From positions 310,001 through 374,000 of the forward strand of contig CAVPDC010000013.1 in assembly GCA_963702595.1 (NCBI GenBank): a stretch of DNA of 64,000 nucleotides. Reading direction: 5' to 3'. The notes beneath the pieces are model-generated. The model was not told the DNA's origin and did not search any database. It was given only the letters and a program-made list of their open reading frames with translations. This document shows, piece by piece, positions 35,877 through 45,666 of this stretch. The translations under genes and the position numbers were made by a program. The first letter of the stretch is position 1, and every line of letters begins with the position of its first letter. Source of the DNA: JALORV01 sp963702595 (GTDB taxonomy: Bacteria > Pseudomonadota > Gammaproteobacteria > Burkholderiales > Burkholderiaceae_F).

Positions 35877-35944
35877 TTCTCGCGCAGCGAGAAGCGTGCC
35901 GGAGCAAGTGCACGTGCATCGGCGAAGCCGATGCGTACACTTGC
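35877..35944. promoter_or_regulatory. Hairpins in the rng leader
   Basis: TTCTCGC (35877-35883) pairs with GCGAGAA (35887-35893). A second, larger stem has outer arms GCAAGTG (35904-35910) and CACTTGC (35938-35944) and inner arms GCATCGGC (35916-35923) and GCCGATGC (35927-35934) with a GAA loop. The second stem ends 5 bases before the rng ATG and occupies the place where a ribosome-binding site would be; no Shine-Dalgarno is seen there. Confidence 0.55.
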
Positions 35945-35949
35945 GACGC

Positions 35950-37407
<1,458 letters not shown>

Positions 37408-37411
37408 CGAT

Positions 37412-38506
37412 TCACTCCGCGCGCCGCAGCATCTGCGCGGCCGCATCGATCACGCGCCCCGCTGGCAACCGATCGAGGCAGTCAGAGTGGCTGCCTCGAT
37501 GCCGCTCGCAGCCTTCGAGCTGGCACGGCACGCAGTCCAGATCAGGGTTCTGCAGCAGCAGCACGTTGCCCCGAAGCTGCTGCGCATCGACGCGCCGGTA
37601 GCTCGTTCCCTGGCGTGCCGGCCACGGTCCCCAGATGGCCGGATCGGTCGGCCCGTAGAGTGCAACGACAGGCGTCCCGCAGGCCGCGGCCAGATGCGTG
37701 GTCGCCGTGTCCGGTCCGATGTAGAGCGAGGCCAGACGCAGGACATCGGCCGTCTGCGCAAAGGACAATTCACCGTCGCGCCGCGTGTACTTGACGGCCT
37801 CGACACCCTGCAGCACCAAGTCGATGTAGGTGCGCTCTTCCGCTCCGGGCCCGCCACTGACGACGATCCGCAGCTGGCGTGCATGCAGGGCATCGATCAG
37901 TGCGCGCCAGCCTTCAGCGGTCCATTGCTTGTACCGCCAGCGTGGCGAGGGATGTAGGACCGCAAACGGCACCGCCGTTGGGTTGAAACCGAGAGCCGAC
38001 TCCACCTCGGGCGCGCCCCATCCCGCGGTCGGCGCCACGACGGCTGGCATGACATTGATGCCAAGCAGTTGCGCGATCCGCTGGTTTTCCAGCACACGCG
38101 CCCCGCCAGGGTCGAACACCGCGTGCCGGTCGAGCAGCGCGCGCTTCCACCACGACTTGCCCCATTCCGGCGTCACCAGTCCAATGCGCTGGCGACCCGC
38201 GGCCCAGCCGAAGAGGAACGGCCGCGTGCCGGTCTGCGCGATCACGGCAAGGTCATAGTGCCGCCAGAGCGCGCGCACCCGCCGCAGTGTGTCGCCCGCG
38301 GTCGCCAACTCCGGCACCGCGATCACGTGGGTGACATCGCGGTTGCCTTCGAACACGCATTGCGTACCGGAGAAGACCAGTACATCGACGACGCATTCCG
38401 GAAAGCGTTGCTTCAGTGCCCGCACCAGCGGCGTCGACAACAGCGCGTCCCCGAGGAAGCGCAGCGTCACGACCAGCGCCCTGCGCGGCGGACGGATCCC
38501 GTTCAT
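37412..38506 (-). CDS. GT9 heptosyltransferase-like LPS glycosyltransferase
   Basis: A 364-residue GT-B enzyme of the WaaF/RfaQ family. Motifs: RRALVVTLRFLGDALLSTPLVRALKQRFP at the N-terminus, FAVLHPSPRWRYKQWTAEGW at the start of the second Rossmann domain, and YIGPDTATTHLAAACGTPVVALYGPTDP with the donor-binding Asp. It has RFLG where ADP-heptose enzymes usually read ..xxGD, followed by GD, so donor binding is plausible; RfaQ-type heptosyltransferase III is the closest guess. The C-terminus has a CVPCQLEGCERH cysteine cluster seen in RfaQ-like proteins. It is the last gene of the msbA operon and overlaps the upstream GT9 by 4 bp. Confidence 0.85.
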   Translation of the reverse strand: MNGIRPPRRALVVTLRFLGDALLSTPLVRALKQRFPECVVDVLVFSGTQCVFEGNRDVTHVIAVPELATAGDTLRRVRALWRHYDLAVIAQTGTRPFLFGWAAGRQRIGLVTPEWGKSWWKRALLDRHAVFDPGGARVLENQRIAQLLGINVMPAVVAPTAGWGAPEVESALGFNPTAVPFAVLHPSPRWRYKQWTAEGWRALIDALHARQLRIVVSGGPGAEERTYIDLVLQGVEAVKYTRRDGELSFAQTADVLRLASLYIGPDTATTHLAAACGTPVVALYGPTDPAIWGPWPARQGTSYRRVDAQQLRGNVLLLQNPDLDCVPCQLEGCERHRGSHSDCLDRLPAGRVIDAAAQMLRRAE

Positions 38507-39450
38507 GGCAAGGCCAGCGCCTTGTCGACCGCGGCGACGACCTCTGGCACTTCCGGCCAGCGGCCGTTCTCACCCACGCAGACGGCGCGCGCCGACCAGG
38601 GACCGGTGCGGTGCCGATCCGTCACGCCGAAGATCGTCACCTGGCGCACGCCCACCGCGGCGGCGACATGGCTCGTTCCCGAGTCATTGGCGATCACCAC
38701 ACCGGCACTTGCGGCGAGCGCGGCGAAGACCCCGAGAGGAACCGGCGGCAGCAATACAACGCCCGGCAGGGCCGCCCGCGCCGCCTCGACCTCGGCCGGT
38801 GGCGGCGCCGCCACCGGCACGAGCCCGCGTTCACGCAGCGCCGGTACGAGTTGCCCGAAGTGGACCCAATGCTTGATGCGACCGCGGTGCAGGCCGGTCG
38901 CCACCGGCGCGAGCAGCGCATAGCGCTCGCCCACGCCCCCGGCACGGCGCACGGCGAGGGCCGCGCTACTCTGTCCGGGAGTCATCGGCAGCTGCAGCGC
39001 GGGTGGCGGCACCGAGCGCTCCGTCGGCAGACCCCATGCGCGAAGCGCCGCCAGCGCCGCGCCGTAAAAGCGTTCAACCTCATGGCAGTCGCGAGGCTCC
39101 GGACTTGGCCAGCGCAAGAGCAGCCGCCGGGACGCCGTCGCCAGGCCGGCGCTGGGCACGCCGGCGAGCGCGAACATCAGCGCCGAGCCGAACGAGTTGG
39201 GCAGCACCAACCCGTGCGCTTCGCCATCGATGGAAGTGCGGAATTGCCGCACATGCGCAACGTCGCGAAGCAGGCGGCCCTGCAGCGGCAGATACGACGA
39301 ACGCAGGCCCTCGAACAGGCTCTCCACCCAGCCGCGCCCGACCAGCGCAAAGCGCAAGCCCGCCTCACGCAGCAGATGCAGGGCCGGCAGCGCCATGCAG
39401 GCGTCGCCGACATGATTGGGAATGCGGACCAGGACCGTCGGCGAAGACAT
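38503..39450 (-). CDS. Second GT9 heptosyltransferase-like glycosyltransferase
   Basis: A 315-residue GT9 protein. Motifs: TVLVRIPNHVGDACMALPALHLL, LPNSFGSALMFALAGV, and the donor domain GVVIANDSGTSHVAAAVGVRQVTIFG. Compared with WaaC/WaaF, the second domain is short and the acceptor region divergent, so the linkage it makes is unclear; heptosyltransferase II-like action in inner-core LPS is the best inference. The start ATG 39450 shares its base with the stop of the O-antigen ligase gene; the longer frame to 39591 lies inside that gene and is rejected. Confidence 0.8.
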   Translation of the reverse strand: MSSPTVLVRIPNHVGDACMALPALHLLREAGLRFALVGRGWVESLFEGLRSSYLPLQGRLLRDVAHVRQFRTSIDGEAHGLVLPNSFGSALMFALAGVPSAGLATASRRLLLRWPSPEPRDCHEVERFYGAALAALRAWGLPTERSVPPPALQLPMTPGQSSAALAVRRAGGVGERYALLAPVATGLHRGRIKHWVHFGQLVPALRERGLVPVAAPPPAEVEAARAALPGVVLLPPVPLGVFAALAASAGVVIANDSGTSHVAAAVGVRQVTIFGVTDRHRTGPWSARAVCVGENGRWPEVPEVVAAVDKALALP

Positions 39451-40718
39451 CAGGCGCCCAGTCGCGCCGGGGAACCGCTGCCGTCGACGTGTCCCAGCGG
39501 ACGCGCCAGCATCGCGCCCAGGACGAGCGCCAGCAGGTGGCCCTCGGTGAAGGTCTTGAAGTGTGAACTGAGAAGCGAGGTCGCACACCATCCGAGCAGC
39601 ATGCCCACCGCGATGACGCGCGCTCGCGTGCCGTCGCCACGATCCACCAGCGAGGCGATGATGAACGCCAGGAACGCAGCAAGCCCAAAGATGCCCTGCT
39701 CGGCCAGGAAGAACAGATACTGGCTGTGCGGGTCCACCGTTGTTTCGGCTCGCCAGTCGGAGGCGGTGTACTTGTCCTTCACCACCCCGGCATAGGCGCC
39801 GCCGAAACCGCCCGTGCCGGTGCCGAACCAGGGCTGCTCACGCACCACGGTGAGCGTGTTCTCGTACATCACGGCGCGCATGCCCATCGACGTCTTGTAG
39901 GTCTGCGTGGAAGCGTTGCGCCATTCGTCCATCGCCAGCGCAATCCGGTCGCGCGCCAGCGGCGACAGCGCCATCGCGCCCGCCAGCAGGGCCGCCACGA
40001 CGGCGACCGCCAGGGCACTGCGCCAGCTGTGCAGATTGAACGCCGCAAGTACGAGCAGCATGGCCGCGAGCGCGAGGAAACCACTGCGGCCGGGCGTCAC
40101 GAAGGCCATGTTGAGCACGAAGAGAGCTGCAAACCCCGCAGACGTCCAGCGCCAGCGACGGCCGAGGCCCGGGTCGCCGGTCAGCCACAGCGCCAGCAGC
40201 GTCGCCGTTGCAAAGGCCATAGACTGCGCGCTGTGATTGCGCAGCAGCGAGCCTGCGAGGTCGTTCACGCTGGTCGGCAGCCGGCCCGTCGCGGCAACGA
40301 TGCCGAACGAGACCAGCACCGCCGCGCCGCAGACAGCGACGTAAGCGATGATGAGCCGACGCTTCCACAGCAGCGGTCCGAACAAGGCGAGCGCCACCGG
40401 CACCATCCAGAGCTTGCGCCAGCTCCAGAACGCGGCCCAGCGCTCACGCCAAGGTACGTCAGCCCACAGCATCGCTACGGCGATGACCGCCACGAGCATC
40501 AGGGTCGCCACACCCAGCGGCTGCAAGCAGGCTTGCCTCAATCGCGACCCCGCCTGCCGGCTGGCCAGCAGCCCCACGAGCATCAGAGCCATTGCCGCGT
40601 TCGCCAGCGGCGGCGAGATCATGACGCTGCAGGCCGCGATGATCGTCGACCACCGGGCGATCTCGATCCAGCGTGCTCCTGGCAGACCGTACACAGAGTG
40701 AATCGGAGTTGCGTTCAT
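39450..40718 (-). CDS. O-antigen ligase family membrane protein (WaaL/Wzy_C)
   Basis: A 422-residue polytopic protein with about 11-12 helices. The Wzy_C features are a large periplasmic loop (about residues 270-340) holding NASTQTYKTSMGMRAVMYENTL, TGTGGFGGAYAGVVKD and the conserved DPHSQYLFFLAEQG with its His. It would join O-polysaccharide or a sugar to lipid A-core at the periplasmic face, or polymerise. ATG 40718 has GAGAGG upstream. It is in the same minus operon as msbA, GT25 and two GT9 genes, which supports an LPS role. No O-antigen biosynthesis genes are in the window. Confidence 0.85.
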   Translation of the reverse strand: MNATPIHSVYGLPGARWIEIARWSTIIAACSVMISPPLANAAMALMLVGLLASRQAGSRLRQACLQPLGVATLMLVAVIAVAMLWADVPWRERWAAFWSWRKLWMVPVALALFGPLLWKRRLIIAYVAVCGAAVLVSFGIVAATGRLPTSVNDLAGSLLRNHSAQSMAFATATLLALWLTGDPGLGRRWRWTSAGFAALFVLNMAFVTPGRSGFLALAAMLLVLAAFNLHSWRSALAVAVVAALLAGAMALSPLARDRIALAMDEWRNASTQTYKTSMGMRAVMYENTLTVVREQPWFGTGTGGFGGAYAGVVKDKYTASDWRAETTVDPHSQYLFFLAEQGIFGLAAFLAFIIASLVDRGDGTRARVIAVGMLLGWCATSLLSSHFKTFTEGHLLALVLGAMLARPLGHVDGSGSPARLGA

Positions 40719-40728
40719 GCGCTGCCTC

Positions 40729-41487
40729 TCAACGCCACAGCTGGTACAGATACCTGCGACGAAGCCGCTCGAGGCGATAGCGCAATCCCTGCAGCCAGTT
40801 GGGAGGCGCCGCTTCGAGCGATGTCCTGAACACGCCAAGCTTGCTGCCCTGCTCCACGACCGGGTCTTCCAGCCAAAGGAATCGGATGCCCGCCTGGCGG
40901 TCGATCGCTTCGAACACCACGTCGATCGGTTTGCGCATCGGCTGCGCGTGGATCAGCGCGAGGCGCAGGCGCGCCTCGTCCGCTCCCGCGATGTAGGAAT
41001 CAGTGAATCGGCCCTTGTTCGCCTCGTAGATGCGGCGGTCCGGCTGGCGCTGGCTAGCCGGCGTGTAGAAGTTGCCGCCGGCGCCAATGTAGATGACGTA
41101 GGGATGCGGGGCGCTACGCGTCTCCGATATCGCCACCTGCACCCCTTCGATGAATCCGTCGGCGAGCACCACATCGTCCTCAAGGACCAGGCAGCGCTGC
41201 CAACCGCGGTCACTGATCCGCTGAAGCGCGGCGACGTGCTTGAGTGCGCAGGACTTCTGTCCCCGGTTGAGTTCATCGCCGGCGAAGTAACGGCGGTCGA
41301 GCTCGGTCGTGATCTCGTCGGCGTCGAAGTCGTGGATGAAGTCTCCGCTGAGGCCGAAACGCGCAAGTTGAGCCTCGACGTGCCGGCGGCGCTCGACGAA
41401 GGACTTCACATTGATGATGAGAATGGCGTCAAGGCCGAGCGAGGCCAGGCGCGCGGCCGCATCCTCCCGCCCGTCAGCCGTCCGCAC
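40729..41487 (-). CDS. GT25 family glycosyltransferase (LOS biosynthesis)
   Basis: A 252-residue LPS/LOS glycosyltransferase of family 25 (LgtB/LpsA type). Motifs: ILIINVKSFVERRRHVEAQLARFG at the N-terminus, NRGQKSCALKHVAALQRI, and CLVLEDDVVLADGF with the acidic EDD donor/metal motif. These enzymes add galactose or a related sugar to the outer core in the cytoplasm. It starts with GTG at 41487; the first 20 residues are not conserved, so the true start could be a few codons downstream. It ends 10 bp before the O-antigen ligase start. Confidence 0.85.
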   Translation of the reverse strand: MRTADGREDAAARLASLGLDAILIINVKSFVERRRHVEAQLARFGLSGDFIHDFDADEITTELDRRYFAGDELNRGQKSCALKHVAALQRISDRGWQRCLVLEDDVVLADGFIEGVQVAISETRSAPHPYVIYIGAGGNFYTPASQRQPDRRIYEANKGRFTDSYIAGADEARLRLALIHAQPMRKPIDVVFEAIDRQAGIRFLWLEDPVVEQGSKLGVFRTSLEAAPPNWLQGLRYRLERLRRRYLYQLWR

Positions 41488-41490
41488 CCG

Positions 41491-42078
41491 TCACTTCCGC
41501 GGCACGCGGCCGAGCAGATAGAACTCGTCGTTCGGTCGCATGGCGATCAGGTTTGCCATGCGATTGGACAGCGCGAAGAAAGCCGCGATCGCGCCGATGT
41601 CCCAGATGTCCTCGTCGCTGAAGCCGTGGCCGCGCAGCGGCTCGAAGTCCGCCGGCTCGACCGACGCCGAATCGGTCGCGACCTTGAGCGCGAAGGCCAG
41701 CATCGCACGCTGCCGCGGCGAGATGTCCGCCTTGCGGTAGTTCGTTGCGACCTGGTCGGCCAGCAACGGATTCTTCTCGTAGACACGCAATATGGCCCCG
41801 TGCGCCACCACGCAGTAGACGCAGTCGTTGGCGCCGCTGGTGGCGACGACGATCATCTCGCGCTCGCCCTTGGTGAGGCCGGACTCGCGCAGCATCAGTG
41901 CGTCGTGATAGGCGAAGAAGGCCCGGAACTCGTCCGGCCGGTGCGCCAGCGTCAGGAAGACGTTCGGCACAAAACCCGCCTTGTCCTGGACCTCCTGGAT
42001 GCGTTTGCGGATGTCCTCCGGCATTTGAGCCAGTTCGGGGACGGGCCAGCGACTGATCGGGCGGGCGGGCGTTGTCAT
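41491..42078 (-). CDS. Peroxidase-related AhpD-like (carboxymuconolactone decarboxylase fold) enzyme
   Basis: A 195-residue all-helical AhpD-like protein. The redox motif CVYC followed by VVAHG (about residues 87-95) is the AhpD active site; LTKGEREMIVVATSGAND precedes it. It matches the uncharacterised peroxidase-related family with a PNVFLTLAHRPDEFRAFFAYHDALM N-terminal block. It probably takes part in thiol-dependent peroxide removal. It starts at ATG 42078, overlapping the msbA stop by 4 bp (ATGA), and is followed by GT25 after 3 bp, so it is embedded in an LPS operon, an unusual place for it. Confidence 0.85.
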   Translation of the reverse strand: MTTPARPISRWPVPELAQMPEDIRKRIQEVQDKAGFVPNVFLTLAHRPDEFRAFFAYHDALMLRESGLTKGEREMIVVATSGANDCVYCVVAHGAILRVYEKNPLLADQVATNYRKADISPRQRAMLAFALKVATDSASVEPADFEPLRGHGFSDEDIWDIGAIAAFFALSNRMANLIAMRPNDEFYLLGRVPRK

Positions 42079-43853
42079 TGCATCAACTCCGTCGTGTTTT
42101 CGACTGACGCGAACTGAATACTGTGCAGGCGGGCATATAAGCCGCCGCGACCGATGAGTTCGCTGTGCGACCCGATCTCGGCCACGCGGCCGTGCTCAAG
42201 CACGACGATGCGATCCGCGCGCTCGATCGTCGACAGTCGGTGCGCCACCACGAAGGTCGTGCGGCCCTTCATCAGCCGCTGCAGCGACGCCTGAATGAAG
42301 CGCTCCGACTCCGAGTCCAGCGACGAGGTTGCCTCGTCGAGCAGCAGGATCGGCGCGTCCTTCAGAAGCGCGCGCGCGATCGACAGGCGCTGCCGCTGCC
42401 CGCCCGACAGCTTTACCGCGTTTTCGCCAATCCGCGTCTCGAAGCCCTGCGGTAGCGACTCGATGAACGGCAAGAGGTAAGCCGCATCCGCCGCATCACG
42501 AATCCGCTCGATCGATGCGCCGCGCTGCGCACCGTACGCGATGTTGGCCGCGATCGTGTCGTCGAACAGCACGACATCCTGCGAGACCAGCGCGATCTGC
42601 CGCCGCAGGCTGGTGAGCGTAAGTTCCTCCAGCGCCACTCCGTCAAGCCGGATCTCGCCGGACGTCGGGCGTATGAAGCGGGGGACCAGGTGCACGGCCG
42701 TGGACTTGCCCGCCCCGGACGGGCCGACGAAGGCGATCATCTCGCCGGCACGCACGGTGAGATCGAACTCCGTCAGCGCATCGGCATCGGCCCCCGCGTA
42801 CCGGAATGACACGCGACGGAATTCGACATCGCCGCGTGCACGTCCGATGTCGCGGGTCCCGGCATCGTCCTCCGGTGCCGTGTCGATCATGCGGAAGACG
42901 CTTTCCGATGCGGCGGCCATGCGCGCCAGTGGCCCGTTCAGCGACGAAAGGTGGCGCAACGCCGGCAGCAAGAGGAGAGCCGCCGCCAGGAAAGTGACGA
43001 ACTCGCCCGGCGATGCCTTGGCGTTCTGCGCCTGCCAAAGTGCCACCGTCATCACGATGGCGACACCAATGGCGCCGAGCACCTGGGCGATCGGGGTCGC
43101 CGCCGACCACGCGACCTGCATGCGGATCGCGAAGCCGCGGAGTTTCTCGTTGATCTGGCGAAAGCGGCTGTTCTCGTAGTCCGCCCCTTCGTAGATCTTG
43201 ACGACGCGCTGGCCTTCATGAGCCTCCTGGATCGCCCGCGTCATCTCGCCGAGCATCACCTGGTTATCGAGGTTGAGGCGCCGCAGCCGCCGGCTGAACG
43301 CGCGCAGAGCGAAGCCGATCGGCGGCGCGACGATCATCGTCAGCAGCGTCAGCTGCCAGTTGTAATAAAAAAGCATCGCCAGCAGGCCCAGCACGATCAG
43401 CGAGTCGCGTACGGCCGTACTCATCGTCTCGGCCGCCAGGTTTAGCGCGTTCGTCGCCTCGTTCACGAACTTCGAGATCACGACGCCCGAAGGCGTGTTC
43501 TCGAAGGTCGTCGTCGGCCAGTGCAGCATGCGGTCGAACATCGACATGCGCAGGTCGACAAGCACCGCCTGCGAGATCCGGTTCAGCAGATACGAGCCGC
43601 CGAAGATCGCCAGCCCGCGCACGATGAAGAGCCCGACGAAGGCGATCGGCATCCAGATGACGGCCTTGAACTCCTTCTGGAACAGCGCCTGGTCGGTCAG
43701 CACGCCGGCCAAACGTGCGATCAGCGGCTCGGTAGCTGCGCTGACACTCGTTGCGATCAGGCCGAACACCAGCAGGCGGCGATGCGTAAGCACCATGCGC
43801 AGAAGGCGGCGCAGGTTCGGATCGTCGAGCAGGCGGGGGTGGGCGGAACTCAT
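42075..43853 (-). CDS. msbA: Lipid A export ATP-binding/permease protein MsbA
   Basis: A 592-residue half-transporter with six helices and a C-terminal nucleotide-binding domain; the dimer flips lipid A-core across the inner membrane. Walker A is GPSGAGKST, the Q-loop is in ALVSQDVVLFDDTI, the signature is LSGGQRQRLSIARALLKDAPILLLDEATSSLD (two overlapping motifs), and the switch is VAHRLSTI. ATG 43853 is preferred to the frame start at 43877. It is first in a minus-strand operon with AhpD-like, GT25, WaaL-like and two GT9 genes, and divergent from two GT2 genes. Confidence 0.93.
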   Translation of the reverse strand: MSSAHPRLLDDPNLRRLLRMVLTHRRLLVFGLIATSVSAATEPLIARLAGVLTDQALFQKEFKAVIWMPIAFVGLFIVRGLAIFGGSYLLNRISQAVLVDLRMSMFDRMLHWPTTTFENTPSGVVISKFVNEATNALNLAAETMSTAVRDSLIVLGLLAMLFYYNWQLTLLTMIVAPPIGFALRAFSRRLRRLNLDNQVMLGEMTRAIQEAHEGQRVVKIYEGADYENSRFRQINEKLRGFAIRMQVAWSAATPIAQVLGAIGVAIVMTVALWQAQNAKASPGEFVTFLAAALLLLPALRHLSSLNGPLARMAAASESVFRMIDTAPEDDAGTRDIGRARGDVEFRRVSFRYAGADADALTEFDLTVRAGEMIAFVGPSGAGKSTAVHLVPRFIRPTSGEIRLDGVALEELTLTSLRRQIALVSQDVVLFDDTIAANIAYGAQRGASIERIRDAADAAYLLPFIESLPQGFETRIGENAVKLSGGQRQRLSIARALLKDAPILLLDEATSSLDSESERFIQASLQRLMKGRTTFVVAHRLSTIERADRIVVLEHGRVAEIGSHSELIGRGGLYARLHSIQFASVENTTELMQ

Positions 43854-43978
43854 GTCGCGGCGGCTGTGCTCGTGCACGGACCGAGCCGTTGCGTACGCAG
43901 CGCGTAGTGTATGCGAATGCGCTGCCCCATCTGGCGACTCGCCTGCCGTTAAGCTTGCGGCTGCAACCGGGAACCGGA

Positions 43979-44767
43979 ATGGCGCGCATCTCCGTCTACA
44001 TCATCGCTTACAACGAAGCCGACAAGATCGAACCGGCGCTGAAGAGCGTGACGTGGGCGGACGAGATCGTCGTGGCCGACTCGTTTTCCACGGATCGCAC
44101 CCTGGAGATCGCCCGCCAGTACACCGATCGCGTGCTGCAAGTGCCGTTCGAGGGTTTCGGCAAGCTGCGCAACGATGTCCTCGCGCAGCTGACGGGTGAC
44201 TGGGTGTTCTCGCTCGACGCCGACGAACGCTGCACTGAGGCCGCCGCGGCCGAGATTCGCCGCATCGTCGAGCGGCCGGACGCCGCGGATGCCTACCACG
44301 TGCCGCGCCGCAATTTCCTGCTCGGGCGCTGGATCCGTCACTCCGGCTGGTATCCGGATTACCGCCAGCCTCAGCTGTTCCGGCGCGGCAAGCTGCGCTA
44401 CACCGAGGATGCCGTGCACGAGACCTACATTCTCGATGGCACGCTCGCCGCCACGACCGAGCCAATCGCGCAGGTCCCGTTCAAGGACCTGGCGCAGATC
44501 GTCCACAAGATGCAGCGCTATTCGACGCTCGGGGTGGAACGACTGGCCGAGCGCAAGACCCGGCCGTCGATGGCCAAGGCGCTGGCGCATGGCCTGGGCG
44601 CGTTCTTCCGTCACTACGTCGTGCGTCTCGGCTTCCTCGATGGTTGGGCCGGATTCATCATCGCCTTCTCCAACTTCGAAGGCACGTTCTATCGCTACGC
44701 CAAGTACACCGAGCGCATGCGCAAACTGACGAGCGAGCCGCCACTGCCGCCCAGCCTGAAGCAGTAG
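43979..44767 (+). CDS. GT2 glycosyltransferase, WaaE/KdtX-like
   Basis: A 262-residue family 2 transferase. Motifs: ISVYIIAYNEADKIEPALKSV, ADEIVVADSFSTDRTLEIA, WVFSLDADERC (DxD) and PRRNFLLGRWIRHSGWYPDYRQPQLFRRG, a block typical of the WaaE-like beta-1,4-glucosyltransferases that modify the inner heptose. The C-terminal RYSTLGVERLAERK and GLGAFFRHYVVR segments are also family features. It starts at ATG 43979, downstream of a 125-bp gap shared with divergent msbA. The next GT2 gene follows after 2 bp. Confidence 0.87.
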   Translation: MARISVYIIAYNEADKIEPALKSVTWADEIVVADSFSTDRTLEIARQYTDRVLQVPFEGFGKLRNDVLAQLTGDWVFSLDADERCTEAAAAEIRRIVERPDAADAYHVPRRNFLLGRWIRHSGWYPDYRQPQLFRRGKLRYTEDAVHETYILDGTLAATTEPIAQVPFKDLAQIVHKMQRYSTLGVERLAERKTRPSMAKALAHGLGAFFRHYVVRLGFLDGWAGFIIAFSNFEGTFYRYAKYTERMRKLTSEPPLPPSLKQ

Positions 44768-44769
44768 TG

Positions 44770-45582
44770 ATGGTGATCTCGGTCATCGTCACGACCTATA
44801 ACCGGCCCGATGCGCTGCGCGCGGTGCTCGACGGGCTGGCCGCGCAGCAGGATCGCGGCTTCGAGGTCGTTGTCGCCGACGACGGTTCCCACGATGACAC
44901 GCGTGCTCTGGTCGAGGCGGTGCGTGCCACGGCACCGGTCCCCGTCCAGCATGTCTGGCAGGAAGACCGCGGCTTTCGCGCCGGAGCAGCACGCAATCGC
45001 GCCTCCGAACGGGCGTCGGGCGACTACCTGCTGTTCCTCGACGGCGACTGCATTCCGCGGCCCGACTACATCGCGCAACACCGCAGGCTGGCCGAGCGCG
45101 GCTGGATGGTGGCCGGCAACCGCGTGCTCCTGTCGGAAACCTTCACGCGTAAAGCGCTTGCGGAGCGATTGCCCCTGCATACCTGGACGACGACTGAATG
45201 GCGCGCGGCAAAGCAGCGCGGAGACATCAATCGCACGCTTCCGCTGACCTCACTGCCGCTCGGTCCGGTCCGCAAGCTGGCGGCCCATCGCTGGCAACGC
45301 GTGCGCACCTGCAATCTCGGAGTCTGGACCACCGACTTCGGCAGCGTCGGTGGCTTCGACGAGTCCTTTGAAGGCTGGGGTTTTGAAGACTCCGACCTCG
45401 CGGTGCGGATGCTCAATGCCGGTGTACGCCGCAAGGAAGGTGCGTTCGCGACCGGGGTGCTGCACCTGTGGCACCGTGAGAACGATCGCCGGCATGAAGG
45501 ACGGAACTGGGAACTGCTGCAGGAGCGCATCCGTACGGGTGCGACCCGGCCCCTCCAGGGGCTGCCGTCCTCGTCGCACTGA
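44770..45582 (+). CDS. GT2 glycosyltransferase
   Basis: A 270-residue transferase with an A-fold GT2 domain (ISVIVTTYNRPDALRAVLDGL, EVVVADDGSHDDTRALV, GAARNRASERASGDYLLFLDGDCIPRP) and a C-terminal chondroitin synthase-like GT7C region (NLGVWTTDFGSVGGFDESFEGWGFEDSDLAVRML). The two parts together predict a processive or disaccharide-building enzyme of the kind found in LPS and capsule loci. The acceptor is unknown. ATG 44770 is 2 bp after the WaaE-like gene, so they are coupled. About 85 bp then separate it from the convergent dnaE stop. Confidence 0.87.
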   Translation: MVISVIVTTYNRPDALRAVLDGLAAQQDRGFEVVVADDGSHDDTRALVEAVRATAPVPVQHVWQEDRGFRAGAARNRASERASGDYLLFLDGDCIPRPDYIAQHRRLAERGWMVAGNRVLLSETFTRKALAERLPLHTWTTTEWRAAKQRGDINRTLPLTSLPLGPVRKLAAHRWQRVRTCNLGVWTTDFGSVGGFDESFEGWGFEDSDLAVRMLNAGVRRKEGAFATGVLHLWHRENDRRHEGRNWELLQERIRTGATRPLQGLPSSSH

Positions 45583-45666
45583 GGCAGCCTGCCGCCGGGT
45601 CCGCCTCGCTTGCCAGGTCGACCTCAACCAAACTCACGAGTTCCAAAGGGACCGTGGCGGGCGGCG

